Source of the DNA: Flavobacteriaceae bacterium UBA3356
GTDB lineage: Bacteria > Bacteroidota > Bacteroidia > Flavobacteriales > Flavobacteriaceae
Assembly (NCBI GenBank): GCA_002360635.1
Contig: DEQW01000001.1
Span: 1-64,000, forward strand
Direction of reading: 5' to 3'
DNA: 64,000 bases
Positions 1-8,964 of the stretch are shown piece by piece; positions within the stretch are counted from its first letter, which is position 1, and every line of letters begins with the position of its first letter. The notes beneath the pieces were generated by a model, which saw only the letters and a list, made by a program, of their open reading frames with translations, made no database searches and had not been told where the DNA came from. A program made the translations under genes and the position numbers.

Positions 1-30
1 AAACTTAAGATGTATAACCGCAATTACGGC

Positions 31-52
31 GGATTCGACTACGTCCGAATCC
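31..52. repeat. GC-rich inverted repeat at the window edge
   Basis: GGATTCG (31-37) and CGAATCC (46-52) can form a 7-bp stem around an 8-nt loop. They lie in a GC-rich patch (about 15-60) in otherwise AT-rich DNA. The patch could be the end of a small structured element or a cassette-type recombination site, but no integrase gene is in the window. Nothing else was seen in 53-150. Confidence 0.35.
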
Positions 53-188
53 ACTCGGAGTTGTTAACGATATGTCAAACTGAAAGTTAGTACATATAAA
101 CACAAAATTGACGGTCATAAAAAAACGTCACCTATAATTATTAATTTTAATTTTTGCAGATTAAATATATTTTTGCCGAAAACCTCCT

Positions 189-605
189 ATGAACTTCATT
201 AACTTTTGCAAGCCACGTTTTTTATTTCTTACCTGTTTATTGTCAATAACTTTTAGTTGCAACAGTGATGATGATTCTTATGATAATTTATGTGATAACG
301 ACAATGCCCTGCCTTATGTTACTTATTCCAATCTAGAAACATCGATTTTAGAGGATGGCGAAAACAAAATATATACTATCTCAGCAGATTTTACAAATAA
401 TGGCGATAAAAATGAGTTGGGAATTGCTTATTATATCGTTAATATTTTTGATGAAAAAGAAATATTTCCGAGCGAACCATTTTGCGGAATACTTGAACCA
501 GGAAAGACCTGTACATATGTATCCTCGGGCCTTGATAATGATGGAGTTGTAGACTATGATTTCACAGTTGAATGTGCATATTTTGCACCAATCACAATTG
601 ATTGA
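189..605 (+). CDS. Small secreted lipoprotein, function unknown
   Basis: A 138-residue protein with a hydrophobic N-terminus and a lipobox ending at Cys24 (ITFSC), so it is probably an outer-membrane or surface lipoprotein. The mature part starts with an acidic Asp-rich stretch and has four further cysteines (around 35, 99, 108 and 129) that could form disulfides. The pattern of a strand followed by a 'NNGD' turn looks loosely like a CARDB/immunoglobulin-like fold, but this is a guess. A -7-like box TATTTTTG lies at 168-175, 13 nt before the ATG, with no good -33 partner, so the leader would be very short. It seems monocistronic. No function can be assigned. Confidence 0.7.
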   Translation: MNFINFCKPRFLFLTCLLSITFSCNSDDDSYDNLCDNDNALPYVTYSNLETSILEDGENKIYTISADFTNNGDKNELGIAYYIVNIFDEKEIFPSEPFCGILEPGKTCTYVSSGLDNDGVVDYDFTVECAYFAPITID

Positions 606-771
606 ATTTGACTAAGCCTTCTCCATTATTTCGTTTTTCTTTTAAAGTCTATTTTAAGCCTTCTTATAAAACATAGTTTGTAACGAATAGTCCGCACCAG
701 TAGTTAACAACATATATATAATTTATGCCTTACATAGCCAAAGCACTTTAAATTCCTCATTTATTATTAAA

Positions 772-882
772 TTGCGACTAGTATTATTTGGAGAGGCAGC
801 TCCACCCTGCCGACTGTTAAACAGGCATGAAAAGCACTGCACCACGGTGCGACTTGCTTACACTTAGCTGGCACTGTCGCAA
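772..882 (+). other. Structured GC-rich element upstream of the SMR exporter gene
   Basis: This element dominates the 342-bp gap 606-947. TTGCGAC (772-778) and GTCGCAA (876-882) form a perfect 7-bp closing stem. Inside are GGCAG/CTGCC (795-799/807-811), CTGT/ACAG (814-817/821-824) and GCAC/GTGC (834-837/847-850). TGCC at 808-811 can pair instead with GGCA at 824-827, giving a mutually exclusive fold. GC content is clearly above the surroundings. It could be a regulatory leader RNA of the downstream gene or a degenerate mobile-element end. It does not match the conserved cores of the guanidine-I, II or III riboswitches as I recall them. The rest of the gap (606-770, 883-947) shows nothing recognisable. 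Confidence 0.35.
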
Positions 883-947
883 AATCGTCATAAATCATAT
901 ACCGAACCGCTGTCAAAATACGATCAAAACCAAACAACCCTTTATCA

Positions 948-1277
948 ATGAATTGGATTATCCTTATAATAGCTGGCCTTTTTGAAGTAAGCTTTGCCTT
1001 CTGCTTAGGAAAAGCAAAAGAAGCAACTGGTACGATTACTACATATTGGTACGTTGGTTTTTTAGTCTGTCTTGCTATTAGCATGTTATTATTGATAAAG
1101 GCCACACAAACGTTACCCATTGGTACAGCTTACGCAGTTTGGACTGGCATAGGCGCCGTAGGAACCGTATTAATCGGAATTTTTGTTTTTAAAGAACCAG
1201 CTGACTTCTGGAGGATCTTTTTTATAACAACCCTTATTGTCTCGATTTTAGGATTAAAAGTTGTTTCGCAATATTAA
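948..1277 (+). CDS. sugE: SMR-family exporter of the SugE/Gdx (guanidinium) type
   Basis: A 109-residue membrane protein with four predicted helices, the usual size for small multidrug resistance proteins, which work as antiparallel dimers and exchange protons for cations. Glu13 in helix 1 (AGLFEV) is the conserved proton and substrate site. The helix 3 signature GTAYAVWTGIGAVG is that of the SugE/Gdx branch, known to export guanidinium, rather than EmrE (AYAIWSG). The gene stands alone behind a structured GC-rich element (772-882) that may regulate it. The family call is firm. The guanidinium substrate is inferred from the motif. Confidence 0.85.
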   Translation: MNWIILIIAGLFEVSFAFCLGKAKEATGTITTYWYVGFLVCLAISMLLLIKATQTLPIGTAYAVWTGIGAVGTVLIGIFVFKEPADFWRIFFITTLIVSILGLKVVSQY

Positions 1278-1409
1278 AATTTAAAATAGGTATTTAGCAA
1301 TCAATTTATTTTTTTGCTTATCTTTAACCTACCCTATTATCTTTCAACCTACTACAGCTTTTTGGTATTCCGTAAATCGGTTCGGGATTATACCGTTTCT
1401 TTTTAAGCG

Positions 1410-1928
1410 ATGTATTTAGCTTATCGAAATATAGTTGGTTTGAAATTTTATTATGTCCTATTTTTTATGTGTGTCTTCGGAAACGCTTTTGCACAGCGAC
1501 CACTACCCGAAGAATGCTTTTTAAAGAAAACCAATGAAGCATGGATTAAAGATTTTAAAAAAGCTGAAACTTCTGAATTTCAATTAGAACTTATCAAAGA
1601 AAAGTTGCTTGCAGATGCTATTTACCTAGACAATGAGAAAAAAATTGTAGCCAAAGAAGATCGATGTGGCTGTCCCATTAGATTTGGCATTATCATTCAA
1701 GGCAGAAAATGGTTGGTATTAGACCTCAACGAAAATCCTGAATTAGAAGAGTTATTTCCACATATTTCTTCGGAAACTATAGATCGCATTAAACTAAGTG
1801 AATTTGAAGAAAACAAACTCAATAGATATGCTGTTGATCAATGTTCTGGAGTAACCTTATATACTACAAATAGGGACCTTCGACGAAAAATTAGACGTTT
1901 AGATTTAAATTCATCGGCTAATAAATAA
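1410..1928 (+). CDS. Secreted protein of unknown function
   Basis: A 172-residue protein with an N-terminal hydrophobic segment (about 8-28, ending AFAQ) that looks like a signal peptide, so it is probably periplasmic. The mature part has a Cys-rich spot around 'DRCGCPIRFG' and a later 'DQCSG', with mixed helix and strand pattern and no recognised domain. A loose promoter match (TTTG 1313-1316, 21 nt, TATCTTTC 1338-1345) lies upstream. It is followed by a VOC-like gene 44 nt downstream, but nothing links the two functionally. Confidence 0.6.
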   Translation: MYLAYRNIVGLKFYYVLFFMCVFGNAFAQRPLPEECFLKKTNEAWIKDFKKAETSEFQLELIKEKLLADAIYLDNEKKIVAKEDRCGCPIRFGIIIQGRKWLVLDLNENPELEELFPHISSETIDRIKLSEFEENKLNRYAVDQCSGVTLYTTNRDLRRKIRRLDLNSSANK

Positions 1929-1972
1929 CACCTTCCTTTTTACTGTAAATTAATGTTCTAAAATGTAAACTT

Positions 1973-2398
1973 ATGAAATCAATCCACCCATATCTAACAT
2001 TTAATGGTGATTGCGAAGCTGCTTTTAATTTTTATAAAAAAGTATTCAATAGCGAGTTTCAACACATTGGCCGTTTTGGCGATATGCCCGAAGATTCCGA
2101 TTATCAAATGACAGATGCTGACAAGAAAAAAATCATGCACGTAAGTCTTCCGCTAAAAGAAGGATACACATTAATGGGAAGCGACACTTCTGATCACTAT
2201 GGAAAAGCGACCATTGGCACCAATTTTTCAATCTCTATTAATGCTGACAACAAAGAAGAAGCAGACCAACTTTATGCCAAATTAAGCAAAGGAGGAAAAG
2301 AAACCATGCCTATGCAAAACACCTTTTGGGAATCGTATTTCGGTATGTGTACCGATGCATTTGGTATTCAATGGATGCTAAGCGCCCCGCCTGCCTAA
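1973..2398 (+). CDS. PhnB-like VOC-superfamily protein
   Basis: A 141-residue protein of the glyoxalase/bleomycin-resistance (VOC) fold in its PhnB-like form. It opens with the family pattern 'HPYLTFNGDCEAAFNFYKKVF' in part, has the central 'MHVSLPLKEGYTLMGSD' strand region, and ends 'FWESYFGMCTDAFGIQWML', which matches the usual WGxRYGxFxDPFGxxW region of the family. Members are often annotated as 3-demethylubiquinone methyltransferase-like, but their real activity is mostly unknown. It is convergent with rhlE, only 7 nt apart, and no terminator is visible between them. Confidence 0.85.
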   Translation: MKSIHPYLTFNGDCEAAFNFYKKVFNSEFQHIGRFGDMPEDSDYQMTDADKKKIMHVSLPLKEGYTLMGSDTSDHYGKATIGTNFSISINADNKEEADQLYAKLSKGGKETMPMQNTFWESYFGMCTDAFGIQWMLSAPPA

Positions 2399-2405
2399 AC
2401 AAATA

Positions 2406-3656
2406 TTACCTGTTGCGTCTTCGCTTTGAACCTCGAGACGATTTATTATTTCGCGGCTTGTTACGTTGTGAACGATGATTCGCTTTGTTTTCAGCTTTTT
2501 TATCCAGTACTTCTTTTAGTGTTTCAGTAACTTCAAAACCGGGTACAGTTTCACTTTCTAAGCGTTCACCCAATAATTTTTCAATACCGCGAACGTATTC
2601 GTTTTCATCTACACTTACAATAGAAACTGCTTGTCCCGACGCTCCTGCCCTTCCGGTACGACCAATACGGTGCACATAATCTTCTGGCACATTAGGTAAT
2701 TCATAATTAATTACGTGCGGCAGTAATGGAATATCCAGTCCGCGGGCAGCAATATCGGTTGCTACCAGAACACGGGTTTTACCACTTTTGAAACCAGCAA
2801 GCGCTTTGGTGCGTGCTCCTTGGCTTTTATTTCCGTGAATGGCGGCTGAAGTAATTCCTGCTTTTTCCAGTTTTTGACTCAAGCGGTTTGCTCCATGTTT
2901 GGTACGGGTAAAAATAAGTACTTGTTGCCAGTCGCCTTCATCAATCAGCTTAGTCACCAATTGTGTTTTTTTAGTTTTATCTGTTCGGTAAATTAATTGG
3001 TCTACTTTTTCTGCCGTGGTATTTTCAGGTGTAGCTTCTACCATTACCGGATGATGCAAAAACGTATTGGCCAGCTTTTTTATATCTTTTGAAAAAGTAG
3101 CCGAAAACAACAAGTTCTGTCGCTTTGAAGGTATAACAGCTAAAATCTTTTTAATATCGCGAAGAAATCCCATATCCAGCATTCTATCGGCTTCATCCAA
3201 TACCAGTATTTCAATATTGGATAATGAAATAATATTTCGGCTTTGCAAATCGAGCAAACGTCCAGGCGTTGCTACCAATATATCCACACCTTTCCGTAAT
3301 GCTTTTATTTGAGGCTTCTCGCTTACCCCGCCAAAAATAACAGTTCCTTTACAATTGGTAAACTCACTGTACGTATTTACATCATCCATTACCTGTGCTG
3401 CCAATTCACGGGTTGGGGTTAACACTAAAGCTCGAACCGGGCGGTTGTGCAAGTTTTTTCCACTGTTTAATATTTGTAGCATAGGCAATGTAAAAGCAGC
3501 TGTTTTACCAGTTCCTGTTTGCGCAGATGCCAATACATCTTTACGCTCTAATATTTTAGGAATTGCTTTCTGCTGAATAGGTGAAGGGGTAGTATATCCT
3601 TTTTTGCTAATAGCTTTTAGCAAGGCTTCGGACAGCCCAAGTGATTTAAATGACAT
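2406..3656 (-). CDS. rhlE: DEAD-box RNA helicase, RhlE type
   Basis: A 416-residue ATP-dependent RNA helicase. In order it shows the Q motif near the N-terminus (TTPSPIQQ), motif I AQTGTGKT, Ia PTRELAAQ, Ib TPGR, motif II DEAD, motif III SAT, then in the second RecA domain ARGLD and motif VI HRIGRTGR. The tail (about 375-416) is basic and rich in Arg, Lys, Asn and Ser (ends KRRRNR), as in RhlE proteins, and probably binds RNA. Likely roles are ribosome assembly, RNA decay and cold adaptation, inferred from the family. A -7 box (TATCTTTG) lies about 57 nt upstream. It is the only gene of its unit. Confidence 0.93.
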   Translation of the reverse strand: MSFKSLGLSEALLKAISKKGYTTPSPIQQKAIPKILERKDVLASAQTGTGKTAAFTLPMLQILNSGKNLHNRPVRALVLTPTRELAAQVMDDVNTYSEFTNCKGTVIFGGVSEKPQIKALRKGVDILVATPGRLLDLQSRNIISLSNIEILVLDEADRMLDMGFLRDIKKILAVIPSKRQNLLFSATFSKDIKKLANTFLHHPVMVEATPENTTAEKVDQLIYRTDKTKKTQLVTKLIDEGDWQQVLIFTRTKHGANRLSQKLEKAGITSAAIHGNKSQGARTKALAGFKSGKTRVLVATDIAARGLDIPLLPHVINYELPNVPEDYVHRIGRTGRAGASGQAVSIVSVDENEYVRGIEKLLGERLESETVPGFEVTETLKEVLDKKAENKANHRSQRNKPRNNKSSRGSKRRRNR

Positions 3657-3712
3657 ATAGGTTGTTTATAAATGGCTATGAAGTTTTAATGATGCCATTT
3701 CTGAATTGACCA

Positions 3713-3720
3713 CAAAGATA
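3713..3720 (-). promoter_or_regulatory. -7 promoter box of rhlE
   Basis: On the minus strand this reads TATCTTTG, a full match to the Bacteroidota -7 consensus TAnnTTTG, 57 nt before the rhlE start. No TTTG or TTG is found 19-21 nt upstream, so the -33 half is weak. Confidence 0.45.
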
Positions 3721-3879
3721 CACTTAATTTATTCAATGGCAGTCTCACTATATAGGTTTGAACCTTTTTTATATAGGAATACCCCTACTTTTTTCTTACA
3801 AAGATTACGTAAAAACACTTAACACATAAGTCTCTAATTATCAATATATTACATATTATAAACTCTAAATTATAGTATT

Positions 3880-4377
3880 ATGAAACATTCAATTTACCTT
3901 TTGTACATTAGTATTATGTTACTGCTAGGATGTAGTAAAGAAAATACAGTATTAGACACTGCAAAACACATAGATTTTGCTGTAGAAACAATCGATTTTA
4001 AGTTAACCCCAACCAATAATACCACGGGTGTAGTTACCATCTCTGGAAGTATTGTAAATGTAGGAGATTCCTTTTATTCAGAAGAAGCAAAACAAGCTTT
4101 TTATTTATACGAAAGACCCTGGGGAACAGCCATTAACAGTAACGGAAATTTAATTGCAAAAAAAGAATTTTCAGCTTTAGAAACTGGAGATAGCATAACC
4201 ATTAATTATTTAAAAGAATGGGATATCAATATGTATCCAAATGAAACTTTCTGCCCCACCTATCGATTAATTATTAGACATGATAACGAAATTGATGCTT
4301 TTCCTTTTCAAGATAGCAATCCAACTAATAATATGATGGAACGGTTTGGAAGTGACATCAATTTGCTCTTTCCCTAA
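3880..4377 (+). CDS. Lipoprotein of unknown function
   Basis: A 165-residue protein with a short signal peptide and lipobox ending at Cys18 (LLLGC). The mature region alternates strands and turns (TTGVVTISGSIVNVGDSF) and looks like a small immunoglobulin-like or CARDB-like domain. It has a single mature cysteine near the end (FCPTYRL). The gene is isolated: upstream is the rhlE promoter region and downstream a strong bidirectional terminator at 4534-4567. It resembles the lipoprotein at 189-605 in size and general plan, but I see no clear sequence identity. Function unknown. Confidence 0.7.
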   Translation: MKHSIYLLYISIMLLLGCSKENTVLDTAKHIDFAVETIDFKLTPTNNTTGVVTISGSIVNVGDSFYSEEAKQAFYLYERPWGTAINSNGNLIAKKEFSALETGDSITINYLKEWDINMYPNETFCPTYRLIIRHDNEIDAFPFQDSNPTNNMMERFGSDINLLFP

Positions 4378-4533
4378 CAACTTATTTCTGTGCCTCATTC
4401 ATCTTTAATAATTTATCAGATGACATGTATTTTATCAATAAATAACTATGAAATTTTCTAAAAATTCCCTTCTTTTTATTCAGCAAAAAAAATTAATAAA
4501 ACAATCTCTTAGCATATTTGTTGTATCTCTAAA

Positions 4534-4567
4534 AAAACCGCTTCAAAATAATTTTTGAAGCGGTTTT
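4534..4567. terminator. Bidirectional rho-independent terminator
   Basis: AAAACCGCTTCAAAA and TTTTGAAGCGGTTTT form a ~14-bp stem with a short loop, flanked by A and T runs on either side. It serves both the plus-strand lipoprotein gene and the minus-strand fasciclin gene, which converge here. Confidence 0.85.
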
Positions 4568-4591
4568 CGTTTAAATAAGTACTCAGCAGTT

Positions 4592-5548
4592 TTATAACTG
4601 TGGTAGCAATACATTATCTATAGCGTGTATAACACCATTAGAAGCTTGTACGTTGGTTACTACAATAGTACTTATTCTATCATTAGGATCGGTTATAGTT
4701 CCATTTTCAGCGTCTACTTCTACAGCAGCACCAAGGGTTGTAACCGTTCCAGTTGTAAGATCTTCAGCACGAACATTTTGACCTGCAATTACGTGGGTGT
4801 TGAGCGCAGCGGTTAATGTGGCGCTATCAATTTCATTTAAACCTGTAATATTAAGCTCTACCAATAAATCAGCAAATGCTTTATTTGTTGGAGCAAATAC
4901 AGTAAAAGGTGCTGGGTCTGTACCAATGCCAGTAGATAATGTAGTAACATAATCTGGCTGCCCTTGTAGGGTCAATGCTGAAACTAATGTCTCGAAATTA
5001 GAATCTGCAGTTGCAAAAGTCACTACTGTAGGTAACGTTATTACCGCATCTACTTTATGCACAACACCACTTTCAGTTTCTATATCAGCCTCAGTAACAG
5101 TTGCAAGACCATTAAGTTTTACACCAGCACTTGTGTCTACATACATACTTAAATTATTATCTGTGTTTGCATAGGTCGCCAAAGAGTTGACATAACCGGT
5201 TGTTAAATCGGCTGCTTCATTATCTCCAGAAACCACGTGATTAAGTAATGTTTCTCTCAAAAGATCTTCTGGAACTTCTTCTAAGTTTGAAAATCCATTA
5301 TTATTTAAGAAAGTGCTAAAAGCATCGTTGGTTGGTGCAAAAAGTGTTAATTCAGCACCGCTCTGAAAGTTTGCTGTTAAGCCAGTTCTTTCTAAAGCTG
5401 CTGCTAGAGAAGAAAATTCAGGAGTAGTGGCGATAAATTCTGCTGTTGTCTGGTTATCGTCTAAAGACGAATTGTCATCATCATCACTGCAAGAGTACGC
5501 TAAAAAGGCAATCATCGCAATGAATGAAAATTTTACTAAGTTTTTCAT
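4592..5548 (-). CDS. Fasciclin (FAS1) repeat lipoprotein
   Basis: A 318-residue lipoprotein (lipobox AYSC, Cys20, followed by SDDDD) with two FAS1 domains at roughly 38-175 and 180-318. Each has the family hallmarks: an 'LTLFAPTNDAF' or 'FTVFAPTNKAF' block and a closing 'V(V/I)H..D.V(I/L).P' block (GVVHKVDAVI, GVIHAIDNVL). FAS1 domains mediate adhesion and carbohydrate or protein binding in many organisms. In Bacteroidota such lipoproteins are commonly exposed on the surface. A -7 box TACTTTTG lies at 5576-5583, 27 nt before the start. It is monocistronic, with a terminator just downstream. Confidence 0.93.
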   Translation of the reverse strand: MKNLVKFSFIAMIAFLAYSCSDDDDNSSLDDNQTTAEFIATTPEFSSLAAALERTGLTANFQSGAELTLFAPTNDAFSTFLNNNGFSNLEEVPEDLLRETLLNHVVSGDNEAADLTTGYVNSLATYANTDNNLSMYVDTSAGVKLNGLATVTEADIETESGVVHKVDAVITLPTVVTFATADSNFETLVSALTLQGQPDYVTTLSTGIGTDPAPFTVFAPTNKAFADLLVELNITGLNEIDSATLTAALNTHVIAGQNVRAEDLTTGTVTTLGAAVEVDAENGTITDPNDRISTIVVTNVQASNGVIHAIDNVLLPQL

Positions 5549-5863
5549 AGTTCAAGTTTTTTATTTGTTATAGGCCAAAAGTAACTTGTGAGTCTAGCGG
5601 TAAAAAACATTTTAACTTTTGTTTATTGATTTTTAAAAAACTTTAAACATTTTTTATGAATATGTGGTGTTTTTTCAGGTCACCTTACTTGATTAAATAA
5701 AAAAAAGTTAAGCGGTTTTGGTTTCACTAATTAAAGTTTATCGTAATAGATAAAAATTCCTCTTTTAAAGTGAATACTGTATTTATTCGTTTGGGTATTA
5801 TTTATCGGAAAAACTTCAAATCATTTGTTTATATTTATTGGTTTTAAGAACTAATATTTTATC
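5549..5863. other. Divergent intergenic region (fasciclin gene / M28 peptidase)
   Basis: A 315-bp AT-rich gap without an ORF. On the minus strand TACTTTTG at 5576-5583 fits the -7 element of the fasciclin gene, with TTTT instead of TTTG at the -33 distance. TATATTTA at 5830-5837 is a possible -7 element for the peptidase gene. Nothing else was recognised. Confidence 0.5.
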
Positions 5864-7339
5864 ATGAAACACATAACTTTTTTAATTGTCATCTTTTTCA
5901 CAACGTCAATATTTTCTCAAACTGAACAAGAAAAAATTGAAGCAACGGTATCAAAGAGTAATATTGAAGGACATATCTATTTTTTAGCTGACGATTTGTT
6001 AAAGGGCCGGGAAACTGGAACTTCTGAAAATAAAATTGCTGCCTCCTACCTAGCCAATGCATTACGCAGTTATGGGGTAAAACCTAACCCAACCACAAAC
6101 AATTACTACCAAAAAGTGCCCATGCAAGAAGTAACACCGCCAGAGCGATTTACCCTTTCCATAGATGGCAATGAATATAAAAAGAAGGTTGTTTTACAAA
6201 CTTCGAAAATGGATTTCACCGGTACAGCTGTATATATGGGCTATGGACTAGAAGATGATTACAAAGGAAAGGATTTAAAGGAAAAAATTGTTTTGGTACG
6301 AGCTGGAGGGCCTAATGCAAAAGATGCTAGAGCTGCTTTTGGATTACGGGAAAAAAAAGCAGAACTCGCCAAAAAAGCTGGAGCAATTGGTATTATCGAA
6401 TTTATTAAAGCTGCTCCACAAATGTGGGGATACATAGACCACAATTTTAACAGTAAACGATTAGAAATTGCTGAAACGGTTAATCAAGCCAGTAAAACGG
6501 ATGCTTTTGCTTATGTTTGGGTACAAGATGAAAACGGAGCCTATGCAGATGCCTTAAGCAATAAAAATGAAATGCCCATTAAGATGATGATGGAAGGTGA
6601 AAATCGGGTAAAAGTTACTTCACAAAATGTAGTAGGCATGGTTGAAGGAACCGATCCTACCCTTAAAAATGAATACATTATTTATTCAGCTCATTACGAT
6701 CATGTCGGCATTGGCCAACCAGACGAAAGTGGCGATACCATTTACAATGGAGCAAGGGATAATGCGGTAGGCGTTACAACAGTATTGAGTATGGCCGAAA
6801 ACTTGGCAAAGTACCCAACCAAACGCTCTGCGTTATTTATTCTTTTTACAGGGGAAGAAAAAGGATTGTTAGGCAGCGAGTATTATGTTGACAACCCTAT
6901 AGTGCCACTTGACCAAATGGTGTATTGTTTTAATAGTGACAATGGTGGTTACAATGATACTTCAGTCGCTACCATTGTAGGGCTAACCCGAACCACTGCA
7001 CAACAAAATATTGAGAACGCTGTTTCTACGTTTGGCCTTAGAGCAATTGACGACCCTGCTCCGGAGCAAGGTTTATTTAACCGAAGTGACAATGTCCATT
7101 TTGCAAAAAAAGGGATTCCCTCCCCCACTTTCTCATTAGGCTTTACAAACTTTTCAGATTCTACAAAACACTACCACCGCCCAAGCGATGAGGCGGATAC
7201 ATTAGATTATGATTACTTACTGAAATTTTTTAGAGCTTATGTATTATCGGGTCGCAATATTGCAAATGATCCTTCAACTCCATTTTGGGTAAAAGGCGAC
7301 GCATATGAAGAAGCAGGTAAAAAACTTTATAATAAATAG
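5864..7339 (+). CDS. Secreted M28-family zinc peptidase with PA-type insert
   Basis: A 491-residue exported peptidase with a signal peptide of about 18 residues (ends IFSQ). The M28 metal ligands are visible: His277 (SAHYDH), Asp299 (GARDNAVG), the catalytic Glu331-Glu332 pair (TGEEKG), Asp359 (NSDNGG) and His438 (HYHRPSD). The segment around 85-260, between the N-terminal helix region and the first ligand, fits a protease-associated (PA) insert (GKDLKEKIVLVRAGG). Such enzymes are aminopeptidases that remove N-terminal residues from peptides in the periplasm or outside the cell. The gene stands alone and ends at a terminator (7357-7387). The family call is firm; the substrate is unknown. Confidence 0.92.
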   Translation: MKHITFLIVIFFTTSIFSQTEQEKIEATVSKSNIEGHIYFLADDLLKGRETGTSENKIAASYLANALRSYGVKPNPTTNNYYQKVPMQEVTPPERFTLSIDGNEYKKKVVLQTSKMDFTGTAVYMGYGLEDDYKGKDLKEKIVLVRAGGPNAKDARAAFGLREKKAELAKKAGAIGIIEFIKAAPQMWGYIDHNFNSKRLEIAETVNQASKTDAFAYVWVQDENGAYADALSNKNEMPIKMMMEGENRVKVTSQNVVGMVEGTDPTLKNEYIIYSAHYDHVGIGQPDESGDTIYNGARDNAVGVTTVLSMAENLAKYPTKRSALFILFTGEEKGLLGSEYYVDNPIVPLDQMVYCFNSDNGGYNDTSVATIVGLTRTTAQQNIENAVSTFGLRAIDDPAPEQGLFNRSDNVHFAKKGIPSPTFSLGFTNFSDSTKHYHRPSDEADTLDYDYLLKFFRAYVLSGRNIANDPSTPFWVKGDAYEEAGKKLYNK

Positions 7340-7356
7340 AAAGTTACCTAAAGTAA

Positions 7357-7387
7357 AAAAGCCTTTCCAAAACTTGGAAAGGCTTTT
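7357..7387. terminator. Bidirectional rho-independent terminator
   Basis: AAAAGCCTTTCCAA and TTGGAAAGGCTTTT form a 14-bp stem with a 3-nt loop between A and T runs. It lies between the convergent M28 peptidase and repeat-lipoprotein genes. Confidence 0.87.
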
Positions 7388-7409
7388 CTTTTAGGGGCAA
7401 AAAAGGTGT

Positions 7410-8939
7410 TTAAAGCTTAACAAACGTTAATAAATCAGTACTGCCATCACCTCCACTAACGTCTTTTAAATCAACTTGAGTAGTTGTAAATTGCTCTACA
7501 TCCCAATCGTCGTTTAAATCATCAAAAGGGTCATCTTCATTGTCAATTTCAAAGTTCAACACTAAGTCAAGTCCAGAACTGCTCGTTGTTACAGCCCAAG
7601 TTCCGTTTACAGTATCGCTGTTACTTTCAGCAACAGCTGTTCCATCTGCGTTGAAAGTAAAAGCGTAGCCATTATAATCATTGGTCTCATCATCGCCATC
7701 ATCTATATAGCTGCCTACGCTCCATTGACCATCCTGTAAAATAGTTTCTAGATCATCTGTGTTACCTCCACCATTACAGTCTTCGTAAGGGTTTCTTCCA
7801 AAGTTCAAATAGTCTGTACCACCATTACCACCACTTACATCAAAAAGTCTTATAATATTAGCATCAAATTCCTCTACGTCCCAATCATCATTTAGGTCAT
7901 CAAATGGATCATCTTCACCAGTAATTTCAAAATTCAATATCAAATCAATGCCACTACTGCTATTGGTCACAGCCCAAGTTCCATTTACGGTATTGCTATC
8001 ACTCACCGCGACCACAGTTTCGTCACTATTAAATGTAAATTCATACGCTACATAATCACAGGTTTCATCATTACCATCATCTTCCAGAAGGTTTACGTAC
8101 CAGCTATTTGTTGTTAAGTTGTCAACAAAGGTTGCCGTATCACCATTACCTCCGCCTCCGCCACCGGATGGATTTCGTTCAAAGGTTAAAAAGTCCACGC
8201 TACCATCGCCTCCGCTTATGTGTTTCAGTTTTATAATTTCTGAAGTAGCTTCAATAATATCCCAATCTTCATCCAATTCATCGAAAGGATCGCTATTCCC
8301 GAAGAAAAGTTCTAAATCTGGTGTACTACCACTCGTTAAGTCCCAGGTTCCATCAACTATGATTGACCCCTTTACTGCTTGAGCTGTACTATCGGTTGCA
8401 AATGTAAATTCATAACCTTCAAAGTCTGAAGTTTCATCCGTATCATCAAAGAAATAGGTCACATACCAAGAATCTGAAGTTAGAATATCCACAAAGTCGT
8501 TTGGGATATCATCATCGCCGTTCGAAGCACAATCAGTTATTAGAGTAAGTAATTCGGCATTACTGTTTACTTCTACTACAGTACCGTCTTTTAATACCAC
8601 TGAAATTGGGTAATCTAACTCAATGTAAGTCCCCGGCTCTAAAGAAAGTAAAAAACTAAGCAATTCTGAATCGCTATTAACGGTTTGTGTTCCGGTCTGT
8701 TCATTGTTAGAATTGTAAATAAAGAAATTTAACGGATACACAAAGTCTATACAATCGATAGATTCGTTGTCATTACCATCGGAAGTTCGCTGCATTAGGT
8801 TAGCTAGTTCTGAACCCTGCTCAATTACTTCGGAATTATCTGGATCTGAAGGAACTGTATCGTCTTCTGAGCAAGAGCTTATTAAAAAAGCAAAAGCTAA
8901 AAACGCAATTAATACTATTTTGTTGGTTACATTTTTCAT
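7410..8939 (-). CDS. Surface lipoprotein with one 'YP' domain and three acidic repeats
   Basis: A 509-residue lipoprotein (lipobox LISSC, Cys23). After an Asp/Ser-rich linker comes a ~75-residue cysteine-bounded domain (about 62-137; Cys63 to Cys137, with YPLNFF and YPISVVLKDG). Three ~110-residue repeats follow at about 148-256, 270-382 and 395-509. Each repeat reads W.V, an acidic loop (DDGDDET-like), GY.FTF, V.GTW, a DPFDDLNDDWD-like block, then SGG.G..D.L.F. Glycine-rich linkers separate them. The fold is probably a lipocalin-like beta barrel (inference), and the acidic loops may bind calcium (inference). The gene has its own copy of the bipartite motif (8965-8996) shared with the ECF locus, so it is probably part of that regulon. 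Confidence 0.85.
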   Translation of the reverse strand: MKNVTNKIVLIAFLAFAFLISSCSEDDTVPSDPDNSEVIEQGSELANLMQRTSDGNDNESIDCIDFVYPLNFFIYNSNNEQTGTQTVNSDSELLSFLLSLEPGTYIELDYPISVVLKDGTVVEVNSNAELLTLITDCASNGDDDIPNDFVDILTSDSWYVTYFFDDTDETSDFEGYEFTFATDSTAQAVKGSIIVDGTWDLTSGSTPDLELFFGNSDPFDELDEDWDIIEATSEIIKLKHISGGDGSVDFLTFERNPSGGGGGGNGDTATFVDNLTTNSWYVNLLEDDGNDETCDYVAYEFTFNSDETVVAVSDSNTVNGTWAVTNSSSGIDLILNFEITGEDDPFDDLNDDWDVEEFDANIIRLFDVSGGNGGTDYLNFGRNPYEDCNGGGNTDDLETILQDGQWSVGSYIDDGDDETNDYNGYAFTFNADGTAVAESNSDTVNGTWAVTTSSSGLDLVLNFEIDNEDDPFDDLNDDWDVEQFTTTQVDLKDVSGGDGSTDLLTFVKL

Positions 8940-8964
8940 AATGGTCTTTTTAGGGTTATGTATT

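Noticed and set aside
772..882. tRNA, integron attC site or known guanidine riboswitch
   Set aside because: There is no cloverleaf or T-loop sequence, no matching RYYYAAC/GTTRRRY end boxes, and no match to the riboswitch cores I know. It is left unassigned.
767..1120. 117-codon minus-strand ORF overlapping the SMR gene
   Set aside because: It lies opposite a clear SMR gene and the structured element, has no family features, and looks like a shadow frame.
1327..1342. TACCCTA sequence as a fourth ECF-type site
   Set aside because: Box 1 has a mismatch and no yTGTT box lies 13 nt away in the right direction.
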